NCBI GenBank assembly: GCA_947089425.1
Contig: CAMUKG010000006.1
Coordinates: 62,001-126,000 of the forward strand
DNA: 64,000 bases
Direction of reading: 5' to 3'
Origin: an uncultured Clostridia bacterium
GTDB taxonomy: Bacteria > Bacillota > Clostridia > Christensenellales > Pumilibacteraceae
The notes beneath the pieces are model-generated. The model ran no database searches. It saw only the letters and a program-made list of their open reading frames with translations, and had not been told where the DNA came from. Numbering within the stretch: position 1 is the stretch's first letter; every line of letters starts with the position of its first letter. Positions 24,862 through 34,301 of this stretch are shown here, in pieces. Both the position numbers and the translations under genes were made by a program.

Positions 24862-27507
24862 ATGTCCAAAAAGTACGTTTATATGTTTAAAGAGGGCAAC
24901 GGCAAAATGCGCGAGTTGCTTGGCGGCAAAGGCGCGAACCTTGCCGAAATGACTAATCTCGGTTTGCCCGTTCCGCAAGGCTTCACCATTTCCACCGAAG
25001 CTTGCACGCAGTACTACGAGGACGGCAAGCAAATAAATAAAGACATTCAAGCCGAAATCATGGAAAACATAGACAAGCTCGAAAAGCTCGTAGGCAAAAA
25101 ATTCGGAGATAAGCAAAATCCGTTGTTGGTTTCGGTGCGTAGCGGCGCTCGCGCTTCCATGCCCGGCATGATGGACACTATTTTGAATCTCGGACTCAAC
25201 GAAGAAGTTGTTGAGGTTATTGCCGCGAAGTCGGGCAATCCCCGTTGGGCCTGGGACTGCTACCGCAGATTTATTCAAATGTATTCCGACGTAGTTATGG
25301 AGGTGGGCAAAAAATACTTCGAACAGCTCATCGACAAAATGAAGGAAAAGAAGAAAGTTACGCAAGACGTCGAGCTCACCGCCGACGACCTTAAAGAACT
25401 CGCTTCGCAATTCAAAGCCGAATACAAAGCGAAAATCGGTTCGGAATTCCCGACCGACCCCAAAGAACAGCTTTTCGGCGCAATCAAAGCTGTGTTCCGC
25501 AGTTGGGACAACCCCCGCGCCAACATTTACCGCATGGACCACGACATTCCGTACAGCTGGGGCACAGCCGTAAACGTTCAGATGATGGCGTTCGGCAACA
25601 TGGGCAACGATTCGGGTACCGGTGTTGCGTTCACCCGCAACCCCGCAACGGGCGAAAAGGGACTCATGGGCGAATTCCTTGTGAACGCTCAGGGCGAAGA
25701 CGTTGTGGCGGGTGTTCGCACTCCCATGCCGATTGCCCAAATGAAAGAAGTGTTCCCCGAAGCTTTCGCGCAGTTCGAAAACGTTTGCAAAACGCTTGAA
25801 AATCATTACCGCGACATGCAGGACATGGAATTCACCATAGAGAACAAAAAGCTCTATATGCTTCAAACGCGTAACGGCAAGCGCACCGCCGCCGCTGCAA
25901 TAAAAATCGCGTGCGACCTTATAGACGAAAAAATGATTACCGAGCAAGAAGCGCTTATGCAAATTGACGCGAAATCGCTCGACATGTTGCTTCACCCCAC
26001 GTTCGACACGAAAGCGCTTAAAGACGCCGACAAAAACAATGTTGTGGGCAAGGGCATAGCCGCCTCTCCCGGCGCCGCTACGGGCACAATCGTGTTCACC
26101 GCCGAAGACGCCGTAGAAGAGGGCAAGAAAGGCAAAAAGGTTATTCTCGTTCGTCTCGAAACTTCTCCCGAAGACATCGAGGGCATGAAATACGCGCAAG
26201 GCATTCTAACCGTGCGCGGCGGACAAACTTCGCACGCCGCCGTTGTGGCTCGCGGCATGGGCACTTGCTGTGTGTCGGGTTGCGGCGACATTAAAATGCA
26301 CGAGGAAGAAAAATACTTTGAGCTTGCGGGCAAAACGTTCCGCGAGGGCGACTCTCTCAGTCTCGACGGTTCCACAGGCAATATTTACGATTGCGCTATA
26401 AAGACCGTTCCCGCCGACCCCAACTCGGGTTACTTCGGAAGAATTATGGCTCTTGCCGATAAATACAAGGCGCTCGGAGTTCGCACCAACGCCGACACCC
26501 CGTCGGACGCGAAACAAGCGGCGGCTTTCGGAGCGCAAGGCATAGGTCTTTGCCGTACCGAGCACATGTTCTTCGACGCCGACAGAATAGGCGCGTTCCG
26601 CGAAATGATTTGTTCGGATACGGTTGAGGAGAGAGAAGCGGCGCTTGCGAAAATCGAGCCGATGCAACAAGCCGACTTCGAGGGCTTATTCGAGGCTCTC
26701 GGCGGTTACCCCGTTACTATCCGTTTCCTCGACCCGCCCCTTCACGAATTTGTTCCCACCGAAGAAGCGGACATCAAAGCTCTCGCTAAGGCGCAAAACA
26801 AGAGCGTTAAGAGAATACACGAAATTATCGATTCGCTTCACGAATTCAACCCCATGATGGGTCACAGAGGTTGCCGCCTTACCGTAACTTATCCCGAAAT
26901 CGCGGTTATGCAAACCAAAGCGGTTATAAAAGCGGCTATAAACGTTAAGAAAAAACATGCGGACTGGAACATTGTTCCCGAAATCATGATTCCTTTAACG
27001 GGCGAAGTAAAAGAAATGAAGTTCGTGAAAGACATAGTTGTGAAAACCGCAGACGACGAAATAAAGGCTGCTGGCGCTAAGCTCAAATACGAAGTCGGCA
27101 CCATGATAGAGATTCCCCGCGCGGCAATCACTGCCGACGAAATCGCTACCGAAGCCGAATTCTTCTGCTTCGGAACCAACGACCTCACGCAAATGACGTT
27201 CGGTTTCAGTCGCGACGACGCGGGCAAGTTCTTGGGCGCGTACTACGGCGCTAAAATTTACGAGAGCGACCCGTTTGCTCGCCTTGACCAAAAAGGCGTG
27301 GGCAGCCTCATGAAGACTGCTGTCGAGCTCGGAAGAAAGACTCGCCCGAATATGCACTGCGGAATTTGCGGCGAACACGGCGGCGACCCTTCGAGCGTGG
27401 AATTCTGCCACAACATAGGGCTTTCTTACGTTTCGTGCTCGCCTTATCGCGTGCCCATCGCTCGTTTGGCGGCGGCGCAGGCAAATATAAAAAATCCCCG
27501 CAAGTAA
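24862..27507 (+). CDS. ppdK: Pyruvate, phosphate dikinase
   Basis: The enzyme interconverts pyruvate, ATP and phosphate with PEP, AMP and PPi; in anaerobes it can serve as the glycolytic pyruvate-forming step. The 881-residue chain has the N-terminal ATP-grasp domain (GGKGANLAEM) and the swivelling phosphohistidine domain with GGQTSHAAVVARG (catalytic His458). The C-terminal PEP/pyruvate barrel has GLCRTEHMFF, GTNDLTQMTFG and HCGICGEHGGDP with the catalytic cysteine. The ATG at 24862 follows an AAGGAG site; the longer reading from 24826 lacks one. It has its own promoter. The position between recO and dgt/dnaG is common in Clostridia. Confidence 0.98.
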   Translation: MSKKYVYMFKEGNGKMRELLGGKGANLAEMTNLGLPVPQGFTISTEACTQYYEDGKQINKDIQAEIMENIDKLEKLVGKKFGDKQNPLLVSVRSGARASMPGMMDTILNLGLNEEVVEVIAAKSGNPRWAWDCYRRFIQMYSDVVMEVGKKYFEQLIDKMKEKKKVTQDVELTADDLKELASQFKAEYKAKIGSEFPTDPKEQLFGAIKAVFRSWDNPRANIYRMDHDIPYSWGTAVNVQMMAFGNMGNDSGTGVAFTRNPATGEKGLMGEFLVNAQGEDVVAGVRTPMPIAQMKEVFPEAFAQFENVCKTLENHYRDMQDMEFTIENKKLYMLQTRNGKRTAAAAIKIACDLIDEKMITEQEALMQIDAKSLDMLLHPTFDTKALKDADKNNVVGKGIAASPGAATGTIVFTAEDAVEEGKKGKKVILVRLETSPEDIEGMKYAQGILTVRGGQTSHAAVVARGMGTCCVSGCGDIKMHEEEKYFELAGKTFREGDSLSLDGSTGNIYDCAIKTVPADPNSGYFGRIMALADKYKALGVRTNADTPSDAKQAAAFGAQGIGLCRTEHMFFDADRIGAFREMICSDTVEEREAALAKIEPMQQADFEGLFEALGGYPVTIRFLDPPLHEFVPTEEADIKALAKAQNKSVKRIHEIIDSLHEFNPMMGHRGCRLTVTYPEIAVMQTKAVIKAAINVKKKHADWNIVPEIMIPLTGEVKEMKFVKDIVVKTADDEIKAAGAKLKYEVGTMIEIPRAAITADEIATEAEFFCFGTNDLTQMTFGFSRDDAGKFLGAYYGAKIYESDPFARLDQKGVGSLMKTAVELGRKTRPNMHCGICGEHGGDPSSVEFCHNIGLSYVSCSPYRVPIARLAAAQANIKNPRK

Positions 27508-27548
27508 TCAAAACGAACGGGAAAACAAGAACTACACGTTGAATCCGC

Positions 27549-27579
27549 TAAGGACGGTGCGAAAAAGGCGCCGTCCTTA
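27549..27579 (+). terminator. Candidate terminator after ppdK
   Basis: A 9-bp stem, TAAGGACGG with CCGTCCTTA, can be extended inward by a GC pair. No U-run follows directly; the nearest T7 run is about 20 bases further on, so it may be a weak or compound terminator. Confidence 0.45.
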
Positions 27580-27643
27580 ACGTGGTATTCGGGCACGGCG
27601 TTTTTTTCGCGGTGCGGAGGGAGTTATTATAGACGGAACCGAT

Positions 27644-28633
27644 ATGCGTTATTCAGACGTAACGCACGAAATCGAAAGTAAATATTTGAGTAAGTACGCC
27701 GCGAAAGCCGCCGAAACGAAAGGACGGGAACGCCCGCTCGAACCCGACGGATTGCGCACCGATTTTCAGCGCGACCGCGACCGTATTTTGCATTGCAAGG
27801 CGTTTAGGCGATTAAAACACAAGACGCAAGTTTTTCTCTCGCCCGAAGGAGACCACTATCGCACGCGACTCACACACACGCTCGAAGTAAGCCAAATAGC
27901 TCGTACCATTTCGCGGGCTTTGCGATTAAACGAAGACTTAACCGAAGCTATCGCGCTCGGTCACGATTTGGGACACACGCCCTATGGTCATGCGGGCGAA
28001 AAAGCTTTGAATAAGTTCACCCACTTCGAACATAACGAGCAGTCGCTCCGAATGGTGGATAAACTCGAATACGACGGCGCCGGAATGAATTTGTGTTTCG
28101 AGGTGCGAGACGGCATATTAAATCACACGAGCAGAGGAAATCCCGCCACTCTCGAAGGTCAAGTTGTGGCATGGAGCGACCGAATCGCATACATAAATCA
28201 CGATATAGACGACGCCGTGCGTGCGGGAGTGATTAAAGAAACGGATATTCCGAGCGAGTTTCGCGAATTGTTCGGGCAACGTCATGCCGCACGTCTTAAC
28301 AGCATGATTTTGGATATAATTAAAAACAGCTTTGATAAACCTTACGCGCGCCCGAGCGAAATTTTCGAGCGCGAAATTATGCGGCTGAGAAAATTTATGT
28401 TCGACAACGTCTATTCGTCGCCCGTAGCCAAAGCGGAAGAATACAAAGCGGTGGATATGATAAGCTTTTTGTATCGGTATTTCACCGAGCATCCTCAAAA
28501 AATTCCCGAAGAATTCGGGAAAATGGACAGCACCGTTGAACAGAAAACGGTGGATTACATTTCGATGATGAGCGACAATTATGCAGTGAGGTGCTTTACC
28601 GACATTACGGTGCCGAAAAATTGGAATAAATAG
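27644..28633 (+). CDS. dgt: dGTP triphosphohydrolase-like HD protein
   Basis: This 329-residue HD-domain dNTPase of the Dgt family hydrolyses dGTP or other dNTPs to the nucleoside and triphosphate. RTDFQRDRDRILHCKAFRRL and HYRTRLTHTLEVSQIAR start the domain. ALGHDLGHTPYGHAGE contains the HD pair, and HNEQSLR follows. The ATG at 27644 is the first in frame; the GGAGGG upstream is about 20 bases away, so initiation is not ideal. It precedes dnaG by three bases, as in many Clostridia, which suggests coupling of dNTP control and replication. Confidence 0.93.
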   Translation: MRYSDVTHEIESKYLSKYAAKAAETKGRERPLEPDGLRTDFQRDRDRILHCKAFRRLKHKTQVFLSPEGDHYRTRLTHTLEVSQIARTISRALRLNEDLTEAIALGHDLGHTPYGHAGEKALNKFTHFEHNEQSLRMVDKLEYDGAGMNLCFEVRDGILNHTSRGNPATLEGQVVAWSDRIAYINHDIDDAVRAGVIKETDIPSEFRELFGQRHAARLNSMILDIIKNSFDKPYARPSEIFEREIMRLRKFMFDNVYSSPVAKAEEYKAVDMISFLYRYFTEHPQKIPEEFGKMDSTVEQKTVDYISMMSDNYAVRCFTDITVPKNWNK

Positions 28634-28636
28634 CGA

Positions 28637-30391
28637 ATGGATAACGGAGAGTTTTTAACTGAACTATTAAAGCGTAGCGATATTGTAAAGCTCGTATCGC
28701 GCTACACGCCTCTAATGAAAAAGGGCGGCACATATTGGGGGTGTTGTCCGTTTCATCATGAAAAAACTCCGTCGTTCACCGTGTCGGAAACCAGAGGGCT
28801 CTACTATTGTTTCGGTTGCAAAGCGGGCGGCAACGCGATAAATTTCGTGAGCGAAATCGAGTCGGTCGATAAGAGCGAGGCGATTAGAATTCTCGCCAAA
28901 GAGGCGGGCATGGAAGTGCCGCAATTCAAAGCGAGCAATCGAGACTACGCAAGCGAGGCGAAAAAGCGTGAGCGACTGTATAAGCTGATGCGCGACGCGG
29001 CGAGGCACTATCACGAAAACTTGTATTTGCCTGCGGCGAGCGGTGCGAGAGATTACCTCAAACGCCGCGAAGTGGGCGAAAACCTCGTTAAAAGGTTCGG
29101 GCTCGGTTACAGCGTGTCGGGCACGGAAATGATAGGCTATCTTAAAGGGCTCGGTTACAGCGTGTCGGAAATGCAAGAGGCGGGAATTGCGGCGTTGCAC
29201 GTCGACGAATATTACGACGTTTTTTACGGAAGACTGATTTTTCCGATTTTGAATAACTTGGGCGACGTGGTGTCGTTCGGCGGGCGGGTGCTCGCGGCAA
29301 ACCCCGAATTCGCCAAATACCGCAACGGGAGTCAAACTTTTATATTCGATAAGTCGCGCAATATATATGCTGTGAATTTGCTCAAAAAAAAGAAGCAAAC
29401 TTCGGGACTTAGCTATATAATCATGACGGAAGGCTATATGGACGTTATATCACTCCATAAAGCGGGGTTCGATATGGCGGTGGCGAGTATGGGCACGTCG
29501 CTCACAGCGACGCAAGCCAAGCTCTTAAAGAATTATTGCGAACGTATCTACATAAGCTATGACGGAGACGGCGCAGGGCAAAAAGCCACTTTAAGGGGGC
29601 TTGACATTCTTTCGGAGGCGGGACTGAACGTAAAAGTGGTTCAGCTACCCGAAGGACTCGACCCCGACGACGTTATAAAGAAGCACGGAGCGGAGTTTTA
29701 CAAAAAATTACTTGACGAAGCCGTTACGCTCACAAGGTTTAAAATAAACGTTCTCGCCAAAAAGTATGACTTAAAGCAACCGGACGAAAAAGCGAAGTTC
29801 GCGGTTGAAGCCGCCAAAATAATAAAGGCGCTGCCTAATCCCGTAGAACACGAGGAATATCTTACGCTCGTGCATAACCTTACGGGATACACAATGGAAG
29901 CTCTTTACAAGCAAACCGAACTTGCGCCGCTTGTCGATAAAGAAGAGCCCGAAAACGCTCAGCCGAAAGCCTCGCAAAACATGGACCCGTCGCTTAAATT
30001 CGTGCTTGCGTCTATCTTGGCGCAAAAACCGTATTGCGACTACACGCTCGACTTGTTCCCGTATCTTGAAGAAGACTTGCCGCAAAAAATTTACGAGTGG
30101 GGGCTTGAGGGCTTTAAGTCGGGGCAAAAGAAAAGGCTTGCCGAGTTTTTCGAGGAGACGCCCGAAGAAACTCAGCCGCTTTTAAACGATTTAATAAATT
30201 ATTCGTTTTTGGACGGAGACGGCGCCGAAAAATATCGCGAATGCGTCAAATCGTTTTCTATCGGCAGTTTAAAAACCAAAAGAGCCGAGATTGCCAAGCG
30301 TTTCGACGAGACGAAAGATGGTAAGTTGCTACGCGATATAAGCGAGCTCGATAAAAAAATCAAAGCGATTAGAGCGGGCGAAAACGCCTGA
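28637..30391 (+). CDS. dnaG: DNA primase
   Basis: DnaG makes RNA primers at the replication fork. The N-terminal CHC2 zinc site is Cys37-x2-His40 ... Cys58-x2-Cys61. The catalytic TOPRIM core includes YGRLIFPI, SFGGR, the acidic IMTEGYMDVI and ISYDGDGAGQKA. The C-terminal helicase-binding region is divergent, as usual. The 584-residue length is typical. It heads the dnaG-rpoD pair of the macromolecular synthesis operon. An 94-base gap with a small hairpin and an AAGGAG site leads to rpoD. Confidence 0.97.
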   Translation: MDNGEFLTELLKRSDIVKLVSRYTPLMKKGGTYWGCCPFHHEKTPSFTVSETRGLYYCFGCKAGGNAINFVSEIESVDKSEAIRILAKEAGMEVPQFKASNRDYASEAKKRERLYKLMRDAARHYHENLYLPAASGARDYLKRREVGENLVKRFGLGYSVSGTEMIGYLKGLGYSVSEMQEAGIAALHVDEYYDVFYGRLIFPILNNLGDVVSFGGRVLAANPEFAKYRNGSQTFIFDKSRNIYAVNLLKKKKQTSGLSYIIMTEGYMDVISLHKAGFDMAVASMGTSLTATQAKLLKNYCERIYISYDGDGAGQKATLRGLDILSEAGLNVKVVQLPEGLDPDDVIKKHGAEFYKKLLDEAVTLTRFKINVLAKKYDLKQPDEKAKFAVEAAKIIKALPNPVEHEEYLTLVHNLTGYTMEALYKQTELAPLVDKEEPENAQPKASQNMDPSLKFVLASILAQKPYCDYTLDLFPYLEEDLPQKIYEWGLEGFKSGQKKRLAEFFEETPEETQPLLNDLINYSFLDGDGAEKYRECVKSFSIGSLKTKRAEIAKRFDETKDGKLLRDISELDKKIKAIRAGENA

Positions 30392-30485
30392 AACGAAAAG
30401 ACATATTGCGGATTAAACCGCTACAAAATCATTACAAAGGCAGTACGAAGCGGCTGTGCCGCATAGACGATTTAAGGAGTGTAAG

Positions 30486-31751
30486 ATGTCCGAAGTTCAA
30501 TTAAACGAACAAATAAACGGTGTAATAGAAACCCTTGCGGAAGCGGGCGCGCGTTGCGGCGGCAAGCTCACGTATGACGAAGTTGGCGAAAAACTTGCCG
30601 ACTGCAAGGCGAGCGCCGAGCAAATGGAAGAAGTTTTGCGCATTCTTTCGGAACGCAAAGTGGAAGTGGTGAAATCCATTCCGCAAGTTCAGCTCACCGA
30701 AAAAATCAACCGAGAGGTCAAACGGCTGATAGAAGCGGGCAAAAGAAGAGGTCATTTAACGTATGACGAAGTTGGCGAAAAGCTTGTGGTGGAGTGCGAA
30801 GCAAACGCAGAGCAAATGGAAGAGGTGTTCCGCATTCTCGCGCAGGCGGGCGTGGAAATTATAAACACTCAAATCGACCTTAAAAACGACGACTCGATAG
30901 AACAGCTAATCGCGGGCGAAGTGAATATAGACGACCCCGTGAAAGTGTATCTTAAAGACATAGGCAGAGTGCCTCTTTTGTCGGTGGAAGAAGAGCTTGA
31001 ACTCGCTCAAAAAATGGCTAAGGGAGACGAAGACGCGAAAGCTCGGCTCAGCGAATCAAACCTAAGGCTTGTGGTTAGCATAGCAAAGCGTTATGTGGGG
31101 CGCGGCATGTTGTTTTTGGACCTCATTCAAGAGGGAAATTTGGGGCTCATGAAAGCGGTCGATAAATTCGACTACACGAAAGGCTTCCGTTTTTCGACCT
31201 ATGCCACGTGGTGGATACGCCAAGCAATAACTCGCGCAATAGCCGACCAAGCGCGCACGATAAGAATACCCGTGCACATGGTGGAAACAATCAACAAACT
31301 CATTCGCACAACGCGCGTGCTCGTTCAGGAGTTGGGGCGCGACCCCACGCCCGAAGAAATAAGCCGCGAAATGGGGATATCCGAAGAACGAGTGCGCGAA
31401 ATTCAGCGCATTGCGCTCGACCCCGTGTCGCTCGAAACCCCGATAGGCGAAGAGGAAGACAGTCATCTCGGCGATTTTATAGAAGACAACAACGCAACCG
31501 CGCCTCAGGACATGGCGGCGTTCACTCTTTTGAAAGAACAGCTTTTGGGCATACTCGACACGCTCACGCCGCGCGAAGAAATGGTTTTGCGTCTTCGTTA
31601 CGGCATAGACGACGGGCATTCTCGCACGCTCGAAGAGGTGGGCAAAGAGTTCGGCGTAACCCGCGAACGCATTCGTCAAATAGAAGCCAAAGCGCTCCGC
31701 AAACTTCGTCATCCGTCGCGTAGCAAAAAGTTAAAGGATTATATAGATTGA
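30486..31751 (+). CDS. rpoD: Housekeeping sigma factor (sigma A) with duplicated region 1.1
   Basis: The primary sigma factor recruits RNA polymerase to standard promoters. Regions 1.2 to 4.2 are intact. Region 2 reads [16 protein letters not shown], then [20 protein letters not shown]. Region 3 contains [14 protein letters not shown]. Region 4 contains [20 protein letters not shown] and [20 protein letters not shown]. The N-terminus is unusual: about 63 residues of region 1.1 occur twice (residues about 4-66 and 68-130), each with [10 protein letters not shown] and [13 protein letters not shown] stretches. A 23-bp block is identical at the DNA level in both. The ATG at 30486 follows GGAGTG. 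The family's 1.1 domain is normally single. Confidence 0.97.
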   Translation: MSEVQLNEQINGVIETLAEAGARCGGKLTYDEVGEKLADCKASAEQMEEVLRILSERKVEVVKSIPQVQLTEKINREVKRLIEAGKRRGHLTYDEVGEKLVVECEANAEQMEEVFRILAQAGVEIINTQIDLKNDDSIEQLIAGEVNIDDPVKVYLKDIGRVPLLSVEEELELAQKMAKGDEDAKARLSESNLRLVVSIAKRYVGRGMLFLDLIQEGNLGLMKAVDKFDYTKGFRFSTYATWWIRQAITRAIADQARTIRIPVHMVETINKLIRTTRVLVQELGRDPTPEEISREMGISEERVREIQRIALDPVSLETPIGEEEDSHLGDFIEDNNATAPQDMAAFTLLKEQLLGILDTLTPREEMVLRLRYGIDDGHSRTLEEVGKEFGVTRERIRQIEAKALRKLRHPSRSKKLKDYID

Positions 31752-32374
31752 CGGGAAGGCTCGGCGCCGTTTGCGCGCTAATAGAAAAGACGCAAAGTTT
31801 TATAGACGTGGGGTGCGACCACGGATATACCGTGCAATACGTTTTAAATAACAATCTTGCGGAAAAAATTACGGCGTGCGATATATCCGCTCCGTCGCTC
31901 GCAAAGGCGAAAGCTTTGCTCGGAGAAAATTGCGGCGTTAAATTCGTGTGCGCCGACGGCAAAATTGCCGCGAAAGGGCACGACACCGTGCTTATAAGCG
32001 GAATGGGCGGCATAGAAATATCGAGCATAATAAAGTGTTGCAGTCCTAAAACGTTTATTCTCTCGCCGCAGTCGCATGTGCGTGAAGTCAGAAAAACGTT
32101 GCTTGAAAACGACTATCGCATAACGTTCGATAAAGCGATGCGCGACGGAAAATATTACGACGTTATAAAAGCGACTTTTGGCGGCGGAAAAGAAATGCTC
32201 GAAAACGCGAGCGAGCCGCGTTTGGAATACGGAATGTTTTTAGACGAAAAAAACGACGCGCTTATAAGTAAGCTTGTTGCGCTGAAAAAAGCGGTTGAGT
32301 CGTATCCGCCCACAGCGGAAAATTTACGAAAGCTTGAAATTATAGAGGAGGCGTTATCGTGGCAATTACGGTAG
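31748..32374 (+). CDS. trmK: tRNA (adenine(22)-N1)-methyltransferase TrmK
   Basis: This SAM-dependent enzyme makes m1A22 in tRNA. The SAM site begins [25 protein letters not shown] is the acidic loop, and VLISGMGG is the catalytic region; all are typical of TrmK/YqfN. It starts at a TTG overlapping the rpoD stop (TTGA), so translation is coupled to sigma A. Order rpoD-trmK-nif3 is conserved in Bacillota. The product has 208 residues. Confidence 0.93.
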   Translation: MTGRLGAVCALIEKTQSFIDVGCDHGYTVQYVLNNNLAEKITACDISAPSLAKAKALLGENCGVKFVCADGKIAAKGHDTVLISGMGGIEISSIIKCCSPKTFILSPQSHVREVRKTLLENDYRITFDKAMRDGKYYDVIKATFGGGKEMLENASEPRLEYGMFLDEKNDALISKLVALKKAVESYPPTAENLRKLEIIEEALSWQLR

Positions 32375-33168
32375 GAGAAGCTGTTAAGCTCATTAGGGAT
32401 TTTGCGCCCGAAGAGTGCGAATACAAAAAAGAATACGACAACATAGGGCTCATTCTCGGCGACGAGAACATGCCCGTATCGCGCGCAATTTGCTGTTTGG
32501 ACGTTACCATGAGCGTTATAGACGAAGCTATAAACTTGGGCGCCGAACTTATTATAAGCCATCACCCTATGATATTTTATCCCATAAAAAACATAAGCGC
32601 CGAAACCGTTATCGGGCGTAAGCTACTCAAAGCGGCGGCGAACGGAATAGCGATTTACGCCGCGCACACCAACCTCGATTTCGTGCGCGACGGCATAAAC
32701 GACTATGTTGCGCAACTAATAGGCTTGCACAACGTTACAAGTTTGGAGCCGTACATAAACGAGGAAATCGGGTTCGGCAGAGTGGGCGAGCTTGGCAACA
32801 AAGTGTATTGCTCGGTGCTTAAAGGCGAAGTGGAATCGGTGCTACACGATTCGTATGTGCGCACGATAGGCGAGCCTTATGCGCAGGTAAAGCGCGTGGC
32901 TGTGATAAACGGCGGCGGCGGCGGCGACACAAAGTGGGTTGACGCGGCGCTTAAAGCGGGAGCCGACTGCCTTATAACGGCCGACGTTAGGCATCATGTG
33001 GCGGTGCACGCATACGAGAGCGGACTTACTATCATAGAACCGCAACACTTCACTATGGAGCATTGCTACATTTCGCGTCTTGTGCAAATTCTCAAAATAG
33101 AGGCGAAAGCGCGACATGCGGAGTTTGAAATCTTGCAGTCGCAAGTTGAGCATAATCCGCGTTTTTAA
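32359..33168 (+). CDS. Nif3/YqfO-family dinuclear metal protein
   Basis: The 269-residue Nif3-like protein forms a toroidal hexamer with a two-metal centre. ISHHPMIFYP and AAHTNLDF bring the N-terminal His/Asp ligands, and IEPQHFTMEHC the C-terminal ones. It may act as a GTP cyclohydrolase I type 2-like enzyme or metal chaperone; the role is unsettled. It starts at a GTG 16 bases inside trmK. It lacks the PII-like insertion of longer YqfO proteins. A GGCGGGGGCGGCGAC-like stretch encodes a Gly-rich loop. Confidence 0.9.
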   Translation: MAITVGEAVKLIRDFAPEECEYKKEYDNIGLILGDENMPVSRAICCLDVTMSVIDEAINLGAELIISHHPMIFYPIKNISAETVIGRKLLKAAANGIAIYAAHTNLDFVRDGINDYVAQLIGLHNVTSLEPYINEEIGFGRVGELGNKVYCSVLKGEVESVLHDSYVRTIGEPYAQVKRVAVINGGGGGDTKWVDAALKAGADCLITADVRHHVAVHAYESGLTIIEPQHFTMEHCYISRLVQILKIEAKARHAEFEILQSQVEHNPRF

Positions 33169-33219
33169 GCGAAGCCGAGAAGTAAATTTTAACCGTAAAA
33201 AAATCGAGAGGTAATATAA

Positions 33220-33933
33220 ATGGAAAATTTGGAAAAGTTGTTGGAGTATCAAAAAATAGACATAGAGCTCAGAAAAGTGCTCGACGAAATAGAGCGTAGC
33301 GACGACAGTAAAAAACTCGAACAGGCTAAAACGGAATTCAACAACGCGAAAGCGACCGTAACCGAAACCGAAAAAGCGGCGGAGAGCATTATTTCGTTTT
33401 ATAACAACGCGCTCGCGTTTATGGAAGAGTGCGATAAGCGCACGGGCGAGCTTGCCGAAAAAATGGATAAAACGGAAGATATAGACGAACAACGCGAGCT
33501 TGCGGCGCAAATAGAAAAAATACGCGATAAGCTTTCCGAGCTCGAACGCAAACTGTCGGAAAGAAGCGACCGCGCCGATAAAGCTATCGAGGCATATCGA
33601 AGCGGGCAAGAGCGCGGCAAAAAAATGCGCGCTGTGTATAACAATATTAAAGAGCGTCTCGCACAGTTCAAAAAGGAAAAGGAACCTAAAATCAACGAGC
33701 TGACGAAAAAACTCGACGCAATAAAGCCGAGTATTCCCGCCGACGTTTTCGAGATTTACAAAGCGCTTACGTCGGAGCGAAAATATCCCGCTTTCGTTCC
33801 CGCAATCGACGCCGGCGACAAAAAACATTTTCGCTGTTTTTGCGGCATCGAACTGTCGCAAAAAACTCAAAGCGAGCTTCTCGACAAAGGGCGGTGTAGG
33901 TGCGAAAATTGCAGACGCATTATATATAAATAA
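33220..33933 (+). CDS. Coiled-coil protein with C-terminal zinc ribbon
   Basis: The 237-residue protein is a long antiparallel coiled coil (about residues 1-170). A small domain follows, ending in a zinc-ribbon pair CFC...CRCENC. It belongs to the widespread zf-RING_7/CdsZ-like group, found next to nif3 in many bacteria and linked in some to RNA or nucleic-acid handling. The position after nif3 is typical. A GAGAGGTAAT ribosome site precedes the ATG. Confidence 0.82.
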   Translation: MENLEKLLEYQKIDIELRKVLDEIERSDDSKKLEQAKTEFNNAKATVTETEKAAESIISFYNNALAFMEECDKRTGELAEKMDKTEDIDEQRELAAQIEKIRDKLSELERKLSERSDRADKAIEAYRSGQERGKKMRAVYNNIKERLAQFKKEKEPKINELTKKLDAIKPSIPADVFEIYKALTSERKYPAFVPAIDAGDKKHFRCFCGIELSQKTQSELLDKGRCRCENCRRIIYK

Positions 33934-33942
33934 AAGACTTTT

Positions 33943-33962
33943 CGGTTCGCTTCGGCGAACCG
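33943..33962 (+). terminator. Candidate hairpin terminator
   Basis: A perfect 8-bp stem, CGGTTCGC with GCGAACCG, is closed by a TTCG tetraloop. It follows the zinc-ribbon gene, but only a mixed T/A tail follows, so termination strength is uncertain. Confidence 0.45.
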
Positions 33963-33988
33963 TATTGCGTATTATGGAATATATATGG

Positions 33989-34274
33989 TTAGGCATAGGA
34001 GAGTCGAACCCCACAAGCCGCACGCGGCGCATTTCAAAGCGTCTTGCCCTCTTGCGTCGTCCGACGTAGGTGCCGCTACGACGGACTCCGTAAGAGCGCA
34101 ATTCGCTATAAATTTCGCCGTGTGCGGTGCGCGCAGTTTTGGCGAGTCAAATCCGTGCGGCAGACGTGGCAAGCCGAGAAAATTCGTAGCAGTGCCTACC
34201 AATGACGAGGATTGGCGCGTATCCCGTGCGGATTTGCCGCCAAAACCTTATGAGTTCGACTCCCCTATGCCTAA
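33989..34274. mobile_element. MITE-like palindromic element with 21-bp terminal inverted repeats
   Basis: The ends TTAGGCATAGGAGAGTCGAA... (33989-34009) and the matching right end (34254-34274) are inverted copies with one mismatch in 21. Inside, GTTTTGGCG and AAATCCG (34136-34155) pair with CGGATTT and CGCCAAAAC (34229-34246). There is no transposase gene. It fills nearly all of the 368-base gap between two genes. A 14-base piece of the terminus recurs at 36978-36991 in the galU leader. Open frames crossing it look spurious. Confidence 0.6.
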
Positions 34275-34301
34275 AAGATTTTTACGTATAGCGAGGAAAA
34301 C

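Noticed and set aside
24838..26199. Long open frame on the strand opposite ppdK (453 codons)
   Set aside because: It lies wholly antisense to a strongly supported gene and follows from its codon bias; it has no recognisable motif or ribosome site.
32842..34101. Long minus-strand open frame over nif3 and the zinc-ribbon gene (419 codons)
   Set aside because: It is antisense to two well-supported genes, and its translation is rich in Phe/Arg as expected from a shadow frame.
34236..34275. tRNA-like 3' end (GTTCGAC followed by TCCCCTATGCC)
   Set aside because: The T-loop-like bases are not flanked by a pairing T-stem, and no acceptor, D or anticodon arm can be built; it is the end of the palindromic element.
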